DNA of 64,000 nt from Aquipseudomonas alcaligenes_A (GTDB lineage Bacteria > Pseudomonadota > Gammaproteobacteria > Pseudomonadales > Pseudomonadaceae), in assembly GCA_048595745.1 (NCBI GenBank), contig CP184361.1. One strand, 5' to 3'. The notes beneath the pieces were generated by a model. The model worked only from the letters and a program-made list of their open reading frames with translations, was not told where the DNA came from and searched no databases. A program made the position numbers and the translations under genes. This document shows positions 51,069-59,498 of this stretch, one piece after another. Within the stretch, counting starts at the first letter, position 1; every line of letters starts with the position of its first letter.

Positions 51069-52217
51069 TTAACTGGCCGCAGCCGCCTTGGGCAGAATGT
51101 CGCTGGAGATCATTTCGCCGAACGGGCTGACGTAGCCGCGCGACGCCGGGCGTTCCGGCTGGGCGATGTCCAGGTGCGGGAACAGCAGCTCGGCGACCCG
51201 GTACGACTCCTCCAGGTGCGGGTAGCCGGAGAAGATGAAGGTGTCGATGCCAAGGCCGGCGTACTCCTTCACCCGCGCGGCCACGGTCGGGCCATCGCCG
51301 ACCAGCGCGGTGCCGGCGCCGCCACGCACCAGGCCGACCCCGGCCCAGAGGTTGGGGCTGACTTCCAGGTTGTCCTTCTTGCCGCCATGCAGGGCGGCCA
51401 TGCGCTGCTGGCCGACCGAATCGAAGCGCGCCAGAGAGGCCTGGGCGCGGTCGATGGTGTCCTGGTCCAGGTGACTGATCAGCCGGTCGGCGGCGGCCCA
51501 GGCCTCTTCGTTGGTCTCGCGCACGATCACGTGCAGGCGAATGCCGAAACGCACCTCGCGCCCTTGGGCCGCGGCCTTCTCGCGCACGGCGGCGATCTTC
51601 TCGGCCACCGCGGCCGGCGGCTCGCCCCAGGTCAGGTACAGCTCGACCTGCTCGGCGGCCAGGTCCTGGGCGGCCTCGGAGGAGCCACCGAAGTACAGCG
51701 GCGGGCGCGGCTGTTGGAGCGGCGGGTAGAGCAGCTTGGCGCCCTGCACCTGGATATGCTTGCCGGCGTAGTCGACCGTCTCGCCCTCCAGCACGCGGCG
51801 CCAGATGCGGGTGAACTCGACGGAGGCCTCGTAGCGCTCCTCGTGCGACAGGTGCAGGCCGTCGCCGGCCAGCTCATCCGGGTCGCCGCCGGTGACCAGG
51901 TTGAACAACGCGCGGCCGCCCGACAGACGATCCAGGGTCGCCGCCTGGCGCGCGGCCACGGTGGGCGAGATGATCCCGGGGCGCAGGGCGACCAGGAACT
52001 TCAGGTTCTGCGTCACCGGGATCAGCGAGGCAGCCACCAGCCAGGAGTCCTCGCAGGAACGCCCGGTGGGGATCAGCACGCCACCGAAGCCGAGGCGGTC
52101 GGCGGCCTGGGCGATCTGGGTGAGGTAGCCATGGTCGACGGCACGCGCGCCTTCGGCGGTGCCGAGGTACTTGCCGTCGCCGTGGGTGGGGAGGAACCAG
52201 AAGATATTCAGGCTCAT
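51069..52217 (-). CDS. ssuD: FMNH2-dependent alkanesulfonate monooxygenase
   Basis: Bacterial luciferase-family enzyme, 382 residues. It oxidises alkanesulfonates with reduced FMN and O2 to the aldehyde and sulfite. Recognisable segments: MSLNIFWFLPTHGDG start, IPTGRSCEDSWLVAASLIP, and FNLVTGGDPDE; length fits SsuD. Reduced flavin comes from SsuE encoded upstream. The true start is the ATG complementary to 52215-52217; the open frame goes on through the REP-like element without similarity. Confidence 0.97.
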   Translation of the reverse strand: MSLNIFWFLPTHGDGKYLGTAEGARAVDHGYLTQIAQAADRLGFGGVLIPTGRSCEDSWLVAASLIPVTQNLKFLVALRPGIISPTVAARQAATLDRLSGGRALFNLVTGGDPDELAGDGLHLSHEERYEASVEFTRIWRRVLEGETVDYAGKHIQVQGAKLLYPPLQQPRPPLYFGGSSEAAQDLAAEQVELYLTWGEPPAAVAEKIAAVREKAAAQGREVRFGIRLHVIVRETNEEAWAAADRLISHLDQDTIDRAQASLARFDSVGQQRMAALHGGKKDNLEVSPNLWAGVGLVRGGAGTALVGDGPTVAARVKEYAGLGIDTFIFSGYPHLEESYRVAELLFPHLDIAQPERPASRGYVSPFGEMISSDILPKAAAAS

Positions 52218-52244
52218 GGAGTGGTCTCCTTGAAAAGTCGTTCT

Positions 52245-52358
52245 CCCCTCTCCCCTTGGGAGAGGGGTCGGGGCGGCCCGCGCAGGGGTGAGGGAAGAGC
52301 CGGTCTGCGCCATCCCCTCACCCGGCCCTTAGGGCCACCCTCTCCCGGAGGGAGAGGG
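52245..52358. repeat. REP-like element pair between ssuA and ssuD
   Basis: Hairpins CCCCTCTCCC/GGGAGAGGGG (52245-52267) and CCCTCTCCC/GGGAGAGGG (52338-52358), joined by a CCCTCACCCGGCCCTTAGGGCC segment that has its own GGCCCTTAGGGCC dyad. It occupies the gap between ssuA and ssuD. Confidence 0.75.
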
Positions 52359-52365
52359 GGTCATG

Positions 52366-53334
52366 TCACTGCTGGGCCACCTTGGCCGAAGCCGGAGGAG
52401 TCCAGATCACGTCCTTGATGCTCAGGCGCTTGGGAATCAGCTTGAGGTCGCTGAAGGTGTCGGCGATCTTCTGCTGCGCCTCGACCACAGCCGGAGTGAT
52501 CAACTGCGCACCGTAGGCCTGGCGCTCCACCGCCGTGCGGGTGATTTCCGGGGCCAGGCCCAGCAGCGGTGCCACCTGGGCGGTTGCCTCGGCGCTGTTG
52601 GCGCGGGTCCACTCGCCAATGCCACGGATTTCCTCGACCAGCACGCTGACCACTTCCGGGTGCTTCTCGGCGTAAGGCCTGGCGGCCAGATAGAACTGGT
52701 GGTTGGCCACCAGGCCTTCGCCGTTGCGCAGGGTGCGCGCCTGCAGCTGCTGCTCGGCGGCGGCCTGGAAGGGGTCCCAGATCACCCAGGCATCGACGCT
52801 GCCACGCTCGAAGGCGGCGCGCGCATCGGCCGGCGGCAGGTACACGGGCTGGATATCGCTGTACTTCAGACCGGCGTCTTCCAGGGCACGTACCAGCAGG
52901 TAATGCACGTTGGAGCCCTTGTTCAGGGCGATCTTCTTGCCCTTCAGCTCACTCACCGACTGAATCGGCGAATTCTTGGGCAGCAGGATCGCCTCGCTAC
53001 GCGGTGCAGGCGGCTCATGGGCCACGTAGAGCAGGTCGGCGCCGGCGGCCTGGGCAAATATCGGCGGGGCCTCGCCGGTGGTGCCGAAGTCGATCGAGCC
53101 AACGTTCAGTCCCTCGAGCAGCTGCGGGCCGCCAGGGAACTCGGTCCACTGCACCTCGATGCCCTGCTCGGCCAGGCGCTTCTCCAGCGAGCCCTTGGCC
53201 TTGAGCAGCACCAGGGTGCCGTATTTCTGATAGCCGATTCGCAGGGTCTCGGCCTGAGCTTGAGTGATGGCGCCGAAGGAAATGGCCGCAGCAAACAGGG
53301 CGACCAGGCTCCGACGCAAAGTGATAGTGCGCAT
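52366..53334 (-). CDS. ssuA: Aliphatic sulfonate-binding periplasmic protein
   Basis: A 322-residue periplasmic receptor with signal peptide (MRTITLRRSLVALFAAAISF, cleavage after AQA). The mature part starts ETLRIGYQKYGTLVLLKAKG, typical of SsuA; GSIDFGTTGEAPPIFAQAAG and VDAWVIWDPF are also family segments. Second gene of the ssuEADCBF operon. ATG complementary to 53332-53334, with GGAG upstream. Confidence 0.96.
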   Translation of the reverse strand: MRTITLRRSLVALFAAAISFGAITQAQAETLRIGYQKYGTLVLLKAKGSLEKRLAEQGIEVQWTEFPGGPQLLEGLNVGSIDFGTTGEAPPIFAQAAGADLLYVAHEPPAPRSEAILLPKNSPIQSVSELKGKKIALNKGSNVHYLLVRALEDAGLKYSDIQPVYLPPADARAAFERGSVDAWVIWDPFQAAAEQQLQARTLRNGEGLVANHQFYLAARPYAEKHPEVVSVLVEEIRGIGEWTRANSAEATAQVAPLLGLAPEITRTAVERQAYGAQLITPAVVEAQQKIADTFSDLKLIPKRLSIKDVIWTPPASAKVAQQ

Positions 53335-53438
53335 GGCGCTCTCCTTTGCAATTCGTGATTTAGGTGTCGACCTGCTCGCCCGTTGGCGGGGGAGTAAGGA
53401 AGGTTGTTGCATGTATCGCGGGTTTCACCCGCGTCAAT

Positions 53439-54032
53439 TCAGATGCTCCAGCGGGCGTTCACCAGCCGGTCGTTCAACAGCTGCGGGTCGATCGGCCGGG
53501 GGCGGCGCGCCAGGGCGGCGAGCAGCTGGTCCAGCGACTCGTCGAGACGCTCGCGCAATTCGTCGTCGATGCGGGCGGGGAGGTCCCCTTCCGCATAGGC
53601 GATCTGCTTGTCCACGGCGAACACGCCGGGGAGCATTTCCTGGGCCTTGAGCGCGGCCAGCACCGGCTTCAGCGCGTAATCCACGGCCAGCAGGTGGGCC
53701 GGGCTGCCGCCGCTGGCCAAAGGCAACACCGCCTTGTGCGCCAGGGCGCGCTCCGGCAGCAGGTCGAGCAGTACCTTGAGCGCGCCGGTGAACGACGCCT
53801 TGTACACCGGCGTCGCCACCACCAGGCCGTCGGCGCTGGCCACCGCGGCCTGCAGCTGCTGCACGGCGGGGCTGGTGAAGTCGGCGTGCAGCAGGGCCTC
53901 GGCCGGAAAATCACGCACGCGCAGCAGGCTGACTTCCAGGCCGTGACCCTGCAGGTGCTGGCGGGCGTACTCCAGCAGCAGCTCGGTGCGCGAGCGCGCT
54001 GAGGGGCTGCCGGACAACAGAACCACGTGCAT
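53439..54032 (-). CDS. ssuE: NAD(P)H-dependent FMN reductase
   Basis: A 197-residue flavodoxin-like reductase that supplies FMNH2 to SsuD. Flavin phosphate loop LSGSPSARSRTELLL near residue 6; ATPVYKASFTGALKVLLDLLP is the family signature. It lies 9 bp after lsfA and is the first gene of the ssu set proper. Confidence 0.96.
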   Translation of the reverse strand: MHVVLLSGSPSARSRTELLLEYARQHLQGHGLEVSLLRVRDFPAEALLHADFTSPAVQQLQAAVASADGLVVATPVYKASFTGALKVLLDLLPERALAHKAVLPLASGGSPAHLLAVDYALKPVLAALKAQEMLPGVFAVDKQIAYAEGDLPARIDDELRERLDESLDQLLAALARRPRPIDPQLLNDRLVNARWSI

Positions 54033-54041
54033 GGCGGCCCC

Positions 54042-54680
54042 TCAGCGGTTCGGCTGCGGGGTCAGACGCAGGTAGGGTTTCACCGCACGATAGCCCCTGG
54101 GGAAACGCTGGGCGATTTCCGCCTCATCCTTGAGCGACGGCACGATCACCACCTCGTCGCCGTCCTGCCAGTTGGCCGGGGTGGCGACCTTGTGCTGGTC
54201 GGTCAGCTGCAGCGAGTCGATGACGCGCTGGATCTCGTGGAAGTTGCGCCCGGTGCTGGCCGGGTAGGTGATGATCAGGCGCACCTTCTTGTTCGGATCG
54301 ATGATGAACAGCGAACGCACGGTCAGGGTATCGTTGGCGTTGGGGTGGATCAGGTCATACAGGCCGGAAACCTTGCGGTCGGCGTCGGCGATGATCGGGA
54401 AGTTGACGCGGGTGTTCTGCGTTTCGTTGATGTCATCGATCCACTTCAGGTGCGAGTCCACCGGGTCCACGGAAAGGGCGATGACCTTGACGCCGCGCTG
54501 GGCGAAGTCGTCCTTCAGCTTGGCGGTGAAACCCAGCTCGGTGGTGCACACCGGAGTGAAATCGGCCGGGTGGGAGAACAGCACGCCCCAGCTGTCACCC
54601 AGCCAGTCGTGGAAACGGATGCGGCCTTCGCTGGAGTCCTGCTCGAAATCGGGGGCGATGTCGCCCAGACGGATGCTCAT
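54042..54680 (-). CDS. lsfA: 1-Cys peroxiredoxin LsfA
   Basis: Prdx6-type peroxiredoxin, 212 residues, with the peroxidatic C45 in DFTPVCTTELG and no resolving cysteine pattern. In Pseudomonas LsfA is induced by sulfate limitation and protects against peroxide, which is produced when SsuE/SsuD uncouple. It is the promoter-proximal gene of the lsfA-ssuEADCBF run and diverges from sbp. Confidence 0.95.
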   Translation of the reverse strand: MSIRLGDIAPDFEQDSSEGRIRFHDWLGDSWGVLFSHPADFTPVCTTELGFTAKLKDDFAQRGVKVIALSVDPVDSHLKWIDDINETQNTRVNFPIIADADRKVSGLYDLIHPNANDTLTVRSLFIIDPNKKVRLIITYPASTGRNFHEIQRVIDSLQLTDQHKVATPANWQDGDEVVIVPSLKDEAEIAQRFPRGYRAVKPYLRLTPQPNR

Positions 54681-54745
54681 GGTGTTGCTCCTCAGAGGTT
54701 CGTTGCGTGGGGCTCACTATGCTCAGGAACGAAATGGAATAAAAA

Positions 54746-54769
54746 GAATAAATAACGATTTATTTATTC
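54746..54769. promoter_or_regulatory. Palindrome in the lsfA / sbp divergent promoter region
   Basis: GAATAAATAA / TTATTTATTC, a perfect 10-bp inverted repeat with a 4-nt centre, in an otherwise A+T-rich 205-bp gap between the divergent lsfA and sbp starts. Both flanking genes belong to sulfate-starvation responses, so CysB or a related LysR-type regulator is the expected binder. This is inference; the arms are unusually low in G+C for this genome. Confidence 0.5.
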
Positions 54770-54885
54770 CATAAAGAGATATGAGGGTCCCAACAAAAAA
54801 ACATAAGCATCTAATCAATTATTCTTTCAAAGAATAAAAATCCGCTTCTATAGTCGGCGGCGTTATCCGAATCCAAGGACGTCCG

Positions 54886-55881
54886 ATGAAACGCCTACTG
54901 CCCCTCTCCCTGCTAGCCGCCAGCTTCGCCCTGGCCACTTCCGCCCAGGCGGCAACTCTGCTCAACGTCTCCTACGACGTGATGCGCGACTTCTACAAGG
55001 ACTACAACGCCGCCTTCCAGAAGCACTGGCAGGCCGAAGGCGGCCAACCGCTGCAGATCCAAATGTCCCACGGCGGTTCGAGCAAGCAGGCAAGGGCGGT
55101 GATCGACGGCCTGGCCGCCGATGTGATCACCATGAACATGGCCACCGACATCAACGCCCTCGCCGACCACGGCGGCCTGGTGCCGCGGGACTGGGCCGCG
55201 CGTCTGCCGGACAACAGTGCGCCCTTCACCTCCGCCACCGTGTTCATCGTGCGCAAGGGCAACCCCAAGGCCCTGCAGGATTGGCCGGACCTGCTCAAGG
55301 ACGGCGTGCAGGTGGTGGTCCCCAACCCCAAGACCTCGGGCAACGGTCGCTACACCTACCTCTCCGCCTGGGGCTACGTGCTGCAGAATGGCGGTGACGA
55401 GGGCAAGGCCAAGGCCTTCGTCGGCAAGCTGTTCAAGCAGGCGCCGGTGCTGGATACCGGCGGCCGCGCCGCCACCACCACCTTCATCCAGAACCAGATC
55501 GGCGATGTGCTGGTGACCTTCGAGAACGAGGCCGAGATGATCGCCCGCGAGTTCGGCCGCGGCAGCTTCGAAGTGGTCTACCCGAGCGTTTCCGCCGAGG
55601 CCGAGCCGCCGGTGGCGGTGGTCGACAAGGTGGTGGACAAGAAGGGCACCCGCGCCGAAGCCGAGGCCTACCTGAAGTACCTGTGGTCGGAGGAGGGCCA
55701 GCGCATCGCCGCCAACAACTACCTGCGCCCGCGCAACGAGAAGATCCTCGCCGAGTTCGCCGACCGCTTCCCCAAGGTCACCTTCTTCAACGTGAACCAG
55801 ACCTTCGGCGACTGGCCGAGCATCCAGAAGACCCACTTCAACGATGGCGGCGTGTTCGACCAGATCTACACCGCGCAGTGA
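54886..55881 (+). CDS. sbp: Periplasmic sulfate-binding protein
   Basis: A 331-residue receptor, signal peptide ending TSAQAA. Typical segments: LLNVSYDVMRDFYKDYN, MSHGGSSKQARAVIDG, and NPKTSGNGRYTYLSAWGY, which form the sulfate pocket. In P. aeruginosa it is followed by cysTWA; here no permease genes follow, only a REP-like hairpin and a LysE-type exporter, so the transporter genes must lie elsewhere. Confidence 0.95.
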   Translation: MKRLLPLSLLAASFALATSAQAATLLNVSYDVMRDFYKDYNAAFQKHWQAEGGQPLQIQMSHGGSSKQARAVIDGLAADVITMNMATDINALADHGGLVPRDWAARLPDNSAPFTSATVFIVRKGNPKALQDWPDLLKDGVQVVVPNPKTSGNGRYTYLSAWGYVLQNGGDEGKAKAFVGKLFKQAPVLDTGGRAATTTFIQNQIGDVLVTFENEAEMIAREFGRGSFEVVYPSVSAEAEPPVAVVDKVVDKKGTRAEAEAYLKYLWSEEGQRIAANNYLRPRNEKILAEFADRFPKVTFFNVNQTFGDWPSIQKTHFNDGGVFDQIYTAQ

Positions 55882-55889
55882 CCGCGTCC

Positions 55890-55936
55890 CCCCTCTCCCC
55901 CTGGGAGAGGGGAAGGGGGTGAGGGACTCTCACCCC
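55890..55936. repeat. REP-like hairpins downstream of sbp
   Basis: CCCCTCTCCC/GGGAGAGGGG (55890-55912) directly followed by GGGGTGAG/CTCACCCC (55916-55936). The first may end sbp transcription. Confidence 0.7.
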
Positions 55937-55950
55937 GTCCGCCGCTGCAT

Positions 55951-56094
55951 TCATGACACCACCGGCTCGGAGCGTTTCAGGCCCATCAGTTCCGGCTCGA
56001 AAAACAGCAGCACCAGCAGCGCCTGGCCGATGACGAAGATGTGGCCGAGCTGGCGCTGGAGACCTTCTTTCCGGCCGACGAGGCCGGCGCCTGA
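55951..56094. pseudogene. Possible coding remnants between sbp and the LysE exporter
   Basis: The 303-bp gap from 55882 to 56184 holds no full gene. In 55951-56040, the minus strand reads as a hydrophobic C-terminus ending LLVLLFFEPELMGLKRSEPVVS and a stop. In 56023-56094, the plus strand reads RLADDEDVAELALETFF and a stop at 56094. Both have good Pseudomonas codon use but neither has a start, suggesting gene ends left by deletions. I cannot name either family, and with this base composition chance open frames are possible. Confidence 0.35.
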
Positions 56095-56184
56095 TATCTG
56101 CGCTCGCTGGCGCAGAGCTGACGGCTTGCAGGATGGCGAATCTACCCCCATCTTGAGCAGCCCATCAGGAAAACGGACTGCGCC

Positions 56185-56805
56185 ATGCTCGAACTCGTCT
56201 CGGTCATCACCATTACCCTGCTCGCGGTGATCAGCCCCGGCGCCGACTTCGCCATGGTCAGCCGCAACAGCATGTTCCTCTCGCGCCGCGCCGGTCTGCT
56301 CACGGCGCTGGGCATCAGCCTCGGCGTGCTGGTGCACGTGACCTACTCGATGCTCGGCATCGGCCTGCTGATCTCGCAGTCGATCCTGCTGTTCAACCTG
56401 GTCAAGTTTGCCGGCGCCGCCTACCTGATCTGGCTCGGCATCAGCATGCTGCGCAGCCGCAAGCTCGATCCGCAGCAGGTAGTCGCCGCGCCGCAGCTTA
56501 GCGACTGGCAGGCGCTGCGCATTGGCTTCCTGACCAACGCGCTGAACCCCAAGACCACGCTGTTCGTGGTCGCTCTGTTCACCCAGGTGATCAGCCCGGA
56601 CACCGCCACCCTGACCCAGCTCGGCTACGGCCTGTTCATGTCCGCCGCCCACCTGTTCTGGTTCGCTCTGGTGGCCTATGGCTTGTCCTCGGAAGCGGCA
56701 CGCGGCCTCGTCGCCCGCAGCCGGCACTTGATCGAGCGCGCCATCGGCGGTGTGCTGGTCGCCCTGGGGTTGGGCCTGGCAGCCTCGTCGTTGCAGCGCA
56801 GCTAA
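56185..56805 (+). CDS. LysE/RhtB family amino-acid exporter
   Basis: A 206-residue inner-membrane protein with six predicted helices. N-terminus TITLLAVISPGADFAMVSRN carries the family PGP-like motif as SPGAD, and GFLTNALNPKTTLF is the second signature. Such proteins export amino acids or homoserine lactone/threonine-like compounds; the substrate is not predictable. Monocistronic, converging on the sulfonate ABC operon. Confidence 0.92.
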   Translation: MLELVSVITITLLAVISPGADFAMVSRNSMFLSRRAGLLTALGISLGVLVHVTYSMLGIGLLISQSILLFNLVKFAGAAYLIWLGISMLRSRKLDPQQVVAAPQLSDWQALRIGFLTNALNPKTTLFVVALFTQVISPDTATLTQLGYGLFMSAAHLFWFALVAYGLSSEAARGLVARSRHLIERAIGGVLVALGLGLAASSLQRS

Positions 56806-56830
56806 AAAAAAACCGGGCCGTAGGGCCCGG
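56804..56830 (-). terminator. Terminator of the minus-strand sulfonate ABC operon
   Basis: CCGGGCC / GGCCCGG stem with GTAG loop. Read on the minus strand it ends in nine consecutive U's (A-run 56804-56812), a very strong intrinsic terminator, 25 bp past the ATPase stop. Confidence 0.9.
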
Positions 56831-56854
56831 AAATGCTTCCACCTTGAGGTTCGT

Positions 56855-57574
56855 TTACAACGTCAGCTCGGTCAGTGCCTCGCCGCGCAGGTAGGCCAGC
56901 TCCACCGCGCGGCGGTCGCGCGGGTGGGGCAGCGGCACGGCCAGTTCACGCTGGATGCGACTGGGGCTGCCGCCGAGGATCAACACCCGGTCGCTGAGAT
57001 AGAAGGCCTCGTCGAGATCGTGGGTGACCAGCAGCAGGGCGATGCCATAGCGGTCCGCCAGGCCCACCACCAGGTCCTGCAGCTTCATGCGGGTGAAGGC
57101 GTCCACCGCGCTGAACGGCTCGTCCAGCAGCAGCACCTGCGGGCGCTGGTACAGGCCGCGGGCGATGGCCACGCGCTGGGCCATACCGCCGGAGAGCTGC
57201 TTGGGCAGCTTGCTGCCCTGGCCGGCGAGGCCGACATCCTCCAGCAGTTGCTCGATCCACTCGGCGTCGGCGCCACTACCGGCGGCGAAACCAACGTTCT
57301 GCGCCACATTCAGCCAGGGCATCAGCCGTGGCTCCTGAAACACCACGCCGATGCCCGTGCCACCGCCGAAATCGAGCAACGGGTTATGCGCCAGACCGCC
57401 GGTGAAATCCTGGTCGAGGCCGGCGGCGATGCGCAGCAGGGTACTCTTGCCGCAGCCGCTGGGGCCGAGCAGGCTGACGATCTCGCCCGGCGCCAGGCTC
57501 AGGTCGACGTCTTCCAGCACGCGCTGGCCGGCGAAGGCCTTGTGGATGCCGCGCAGTTCCAGCAATGCACTCAT
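56855..57574 (-). CDS. Sulfonate/sulfate-ester ABC transporter ATPase
   Basis: A 239-residue ATPase: Walker A GPSGCGKST, signature LSGGMAQRVAIARG, Walker B LLLLDEP, H-loop LLVTHDLDEAF. It belongs to the SsuB/TauB/AtsC group. It lies 1 bp after the permease stop and is the last gene of a porin-receptor-permease-ATPase run. Together with that receptor, the set resembles the Pseudomonas atsRBC transporter for sulfate esters, but no sulfatase gene is nearby. Confidence 0.92.
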   Translation of the reverse strand: MSALLELRGIHKAFAGQRVLEDVDLSLAPGEIVSLLGPSGCGKSTLLRIAAGLDQDFTGGLAHNPLLDFGGGTGIGVVFQEPRLMPWLNVAQNVGFAAGSGADAEWIEQLLEDVGLAGQGSKLPKQLSGGMAQRVAIARGLYQRPQVLLLDEPFSAVDAFTRMKLQDLVVGLADRYGIALLLVTHDLDEAFYLSDRVLILGGSPSRIQRELAVPLPHPRDRRAVELAYLRGEALTELTL

Positions 57575-57575
57575 C

Positions 57576-58424
57576 TCAGCCCTCCCCGCCGACGAAGCTG
57601 TCGCGCCAGTGCAGCGCGCGGGTTTCCAGCTGCTTGAGCAGGCCGTCGCTGAGCTTGCCGAGTACGGCGAGCAGGAGGATGGCGGCGATCACCAGGTCCG
57701 GACGCGAAGTCTCGCGGCCGTCGCTGAGCAGATAGCCGAGGCCCTGGGTGGCGGCGATCAGTTCGGCGGCGACGAGGAACATCCAGCTCAGGCTGAGCGC
57801 CCCGCGCAGCCCGGTGAACAGGCTCGGCAGCGCCGCCGGCAGGAGGATGCGCCGGGTCAGCGCGACGCCGGACAGGCGATGCAGGCGACCGACCTCGACC
57901 AGCTTGCGGTCGACGTTGCGGATACCGGCGAGCAGTGCCAGGTACACCGGGAAGAAGGCGCCCAGGGCGATCAGCACCACCTTGGGCGTCTCGTCGATGC
58001 CCAGCCAGAGCAGCAGCAAGGGCACCCAGGCCAGGCTGGGGATGGCGCGCAGGGCCTGGAAGGTAGGTTCCAGGTAGCTCTCGGCGCGCCGGCTGAGGCC
58101 GACCCAGGCACCGATCAGCACGGCCAGCGCCGCGCCGATGGCGAAGCCGGCAGCGACCCGCGCCAGGCTGACGCCGATATGCCCCCACAGCTCGCCGCCG
58201 GCGGCCAGCCACCAGAGGGTCTGGCCGACCTGGCTGGGCGCCGGCAACTGATGCGCCGGTATCCAGTCCAGGCGCACCAGCGCTTCCAGCAGCGCCAGCA
58301 ACGCCAGCGGCAGCGCCAGCCCACGCCAGTTACCTGCATAGAGGCGCCGGACAGCGGGTGAACGCTCACGCGACACCGTCGCGCGAACGGCCAGCAGGGT
58401 GGCGAGCAGACTGCTACCGGGCAT
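57576..58424 (-). CDS. Sulfonate/sulfate-ester ABC transporter permease
   Basis: A 282-residue permease with six predicted helices and the EAA-like loop LVEVGRLHRLSGVALTRRILLPAALP. Homologous to SsuC/AtsB. The first 25 residues (LLATLLAVRATVSRERSPA) are a possible extension; an internal start is conceivable. It begins 6 bp after the receptor stop. Confidence 0.9.
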   Translation of the reverse strand: MPGSSLLATLLAVRATVSRERSPAVRRLYAGNWRGLALPLALLALLEALVRLDWIPAHQLPAPSQVGQTLWWLAAGGELWGHIGVSLARVAAGFAIGAALAVLIGAWVGLSRRAESYLEPTFQALRAIPSLAWVPLLLLWLGIDETPKVVLIALGAFFPVYLALLAGIRNVDRKLVEVGRLHRLSGVALTRRILLPAALPSLFTGLRGALSLSWMFLVAAELIAATQGLGYLLSDGRETSRPDLVIAAILLLAVLGKLSDGLLKQLETRALHWRDSFVGGEG

Positions 58425-58430
58425 GGCTCA

Positions 58431-59420
58431 CTACTCCGTCTTGGCCACCGGCTGGCCGATCACACCGGCGGCCAGCTGCGGGCTGATCAGCTGGTCGACC
58501 ACCGCGGCCACGTCGGTACCCGGGCGCACCAGCTGCTCGTCGAGCAGGATCGGCGCGGCGGCCTTCAGCGCGGCGACGTGCTCGGCACCCGGCTGCGGGT
58601 TGCTGAAGTCGGTACGCGACAGTTGCAGCTTGGCCACTTCCAGCGGCAGCTTGGCCTCCCTGGCCAGCAGCTCGGCAGTCTGTTGCGGATGGGCGAGGGT
58701 CCACTGGCGCGCCTCTTCGTACGCGGCGATGACCTTGCCGATCAGCTGCGGCTGATCCTTGAGGAACTTGTCGCTGACGTTGAGCACGCCGTAGCTGTTG
58801 AACTCGACGTTGCGATAGAGCAGGCGCGAGCCGGCCTGCAGCTGGCTGGCGGCCAGGTGTGGATCGAGACCGGCCCAGGCATCCACGTCGCCGCGCTCCA
58901 GGGCCACGCGGCCATCCGGGTGCTGCAGGTGGACGATCTCCACGTCGCCCTTGCCCAGGCCGGCGGTGTTCAGGCTGCGCAGGAGGAACAGGTAGGGGTC
59001 GGTGCCCTTGGTGGCGGCGACCTTCTTGCCCTTGAGGTCGGCCAGGGTCTTGATTGGCGAATCCTTGGGCACGGCCAGAGCGGTCCATTCCGGGCGGCTG
59101 GCGATGTACACGGTCTTCACCGGGCTGCCGTTGGCACGGCTGAGCACGGCGGCCAGGCCGGCGGTGGAGGCGAAGTCGATGCTGCCGCCATTGAGGTATT
59201 CGAGGGAGCGGTTGCTGCCCTGGCTGAACACCCACTTAACGGCGATGCCCTCGGCGGCCAGGCGTTTTTCCAGGATGCCCTGGTCTTTCAGCACCAGGCT
59301 GGTCGGCGCGTAGTAGGCATAGTCGAGGCGGACTTCCTTGGGCGCGGCAGCCTGCGTGCCCAGCGGCAAGGTGGCGGCCAGCAGGGCGGCGAGCAGATAG
59401 CGGGGTTTGAAGCTTTTCAT
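58431..59420 (-). CDS. Sulfonate/sulfate-ester periplasmic binding protein
   Basis: A 329-residue receptor of the SsuA/AtsR type with a signal peptide ending LGTQAAAP. Mature part KEVRLDYAYYAPTSLVLKDQG; GGSIDFASTAGLAAVLSRANG and VDAWAGLDPHLAASQ match the family. It differs from SsuA of this window at the pocket (VDAWAGLDP against VDAWVIWDP), so a different ligand is likely. Second gene of the run after the OprD porin. Confidence 0.92.
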   Translation of the reverse strand: MKSFKPRYLLAALLAATLPLGTQAAAPKEVRLDYAYYAPTSLVLKDQGILEKRLAAEGIAVKWVFSQGSNRSLEYLNGGSIDFASTAGLAAVLSRANGSPVKTVYIASRPEWTALAVPKDSPIKTLADLKGKKVAATKGTDPYLFLLRSLNTAGLGKGDVEIVHLQHPDGRVALERGDVDAWAGLDPHLAASQLQAGSRLLYRNVEFNSYGVLNVSDKFLKDQPQLIGKVIAAYEEARQWTLAHPQQTAELLAREAKLPLEVAKLQLSRTDFSNPQPGAEHVAALKAAAPILLDEQLVRPGTDVAAVVDQLISPQLAAGVIGQPVAKTE

Positions 59421-59498
59421 GGGGAATCTCCCTGGACTCTGGGTGAGACCTTCCCGGCCGATGGCGGCCGGGTCAGGAGAAAGGTGAAGCCTGGCCGG

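Noticed and set aside
50943..52358. Possible CRISPR array from recurring CCCTCTCCC/GGGAGAGGG repeats
   Set aside because: Copies are palindromic hairpins at irregular intervals with no unique equal-length spacers and no cas genes.
54681..54885. Possible small RNA or riboswitch in the A+T-rich lsfA/sbp gap
   Set aside because: Only a DNA palindrome is seen; there is no terminator-like end or conserved riboswitch structure that I can identify.
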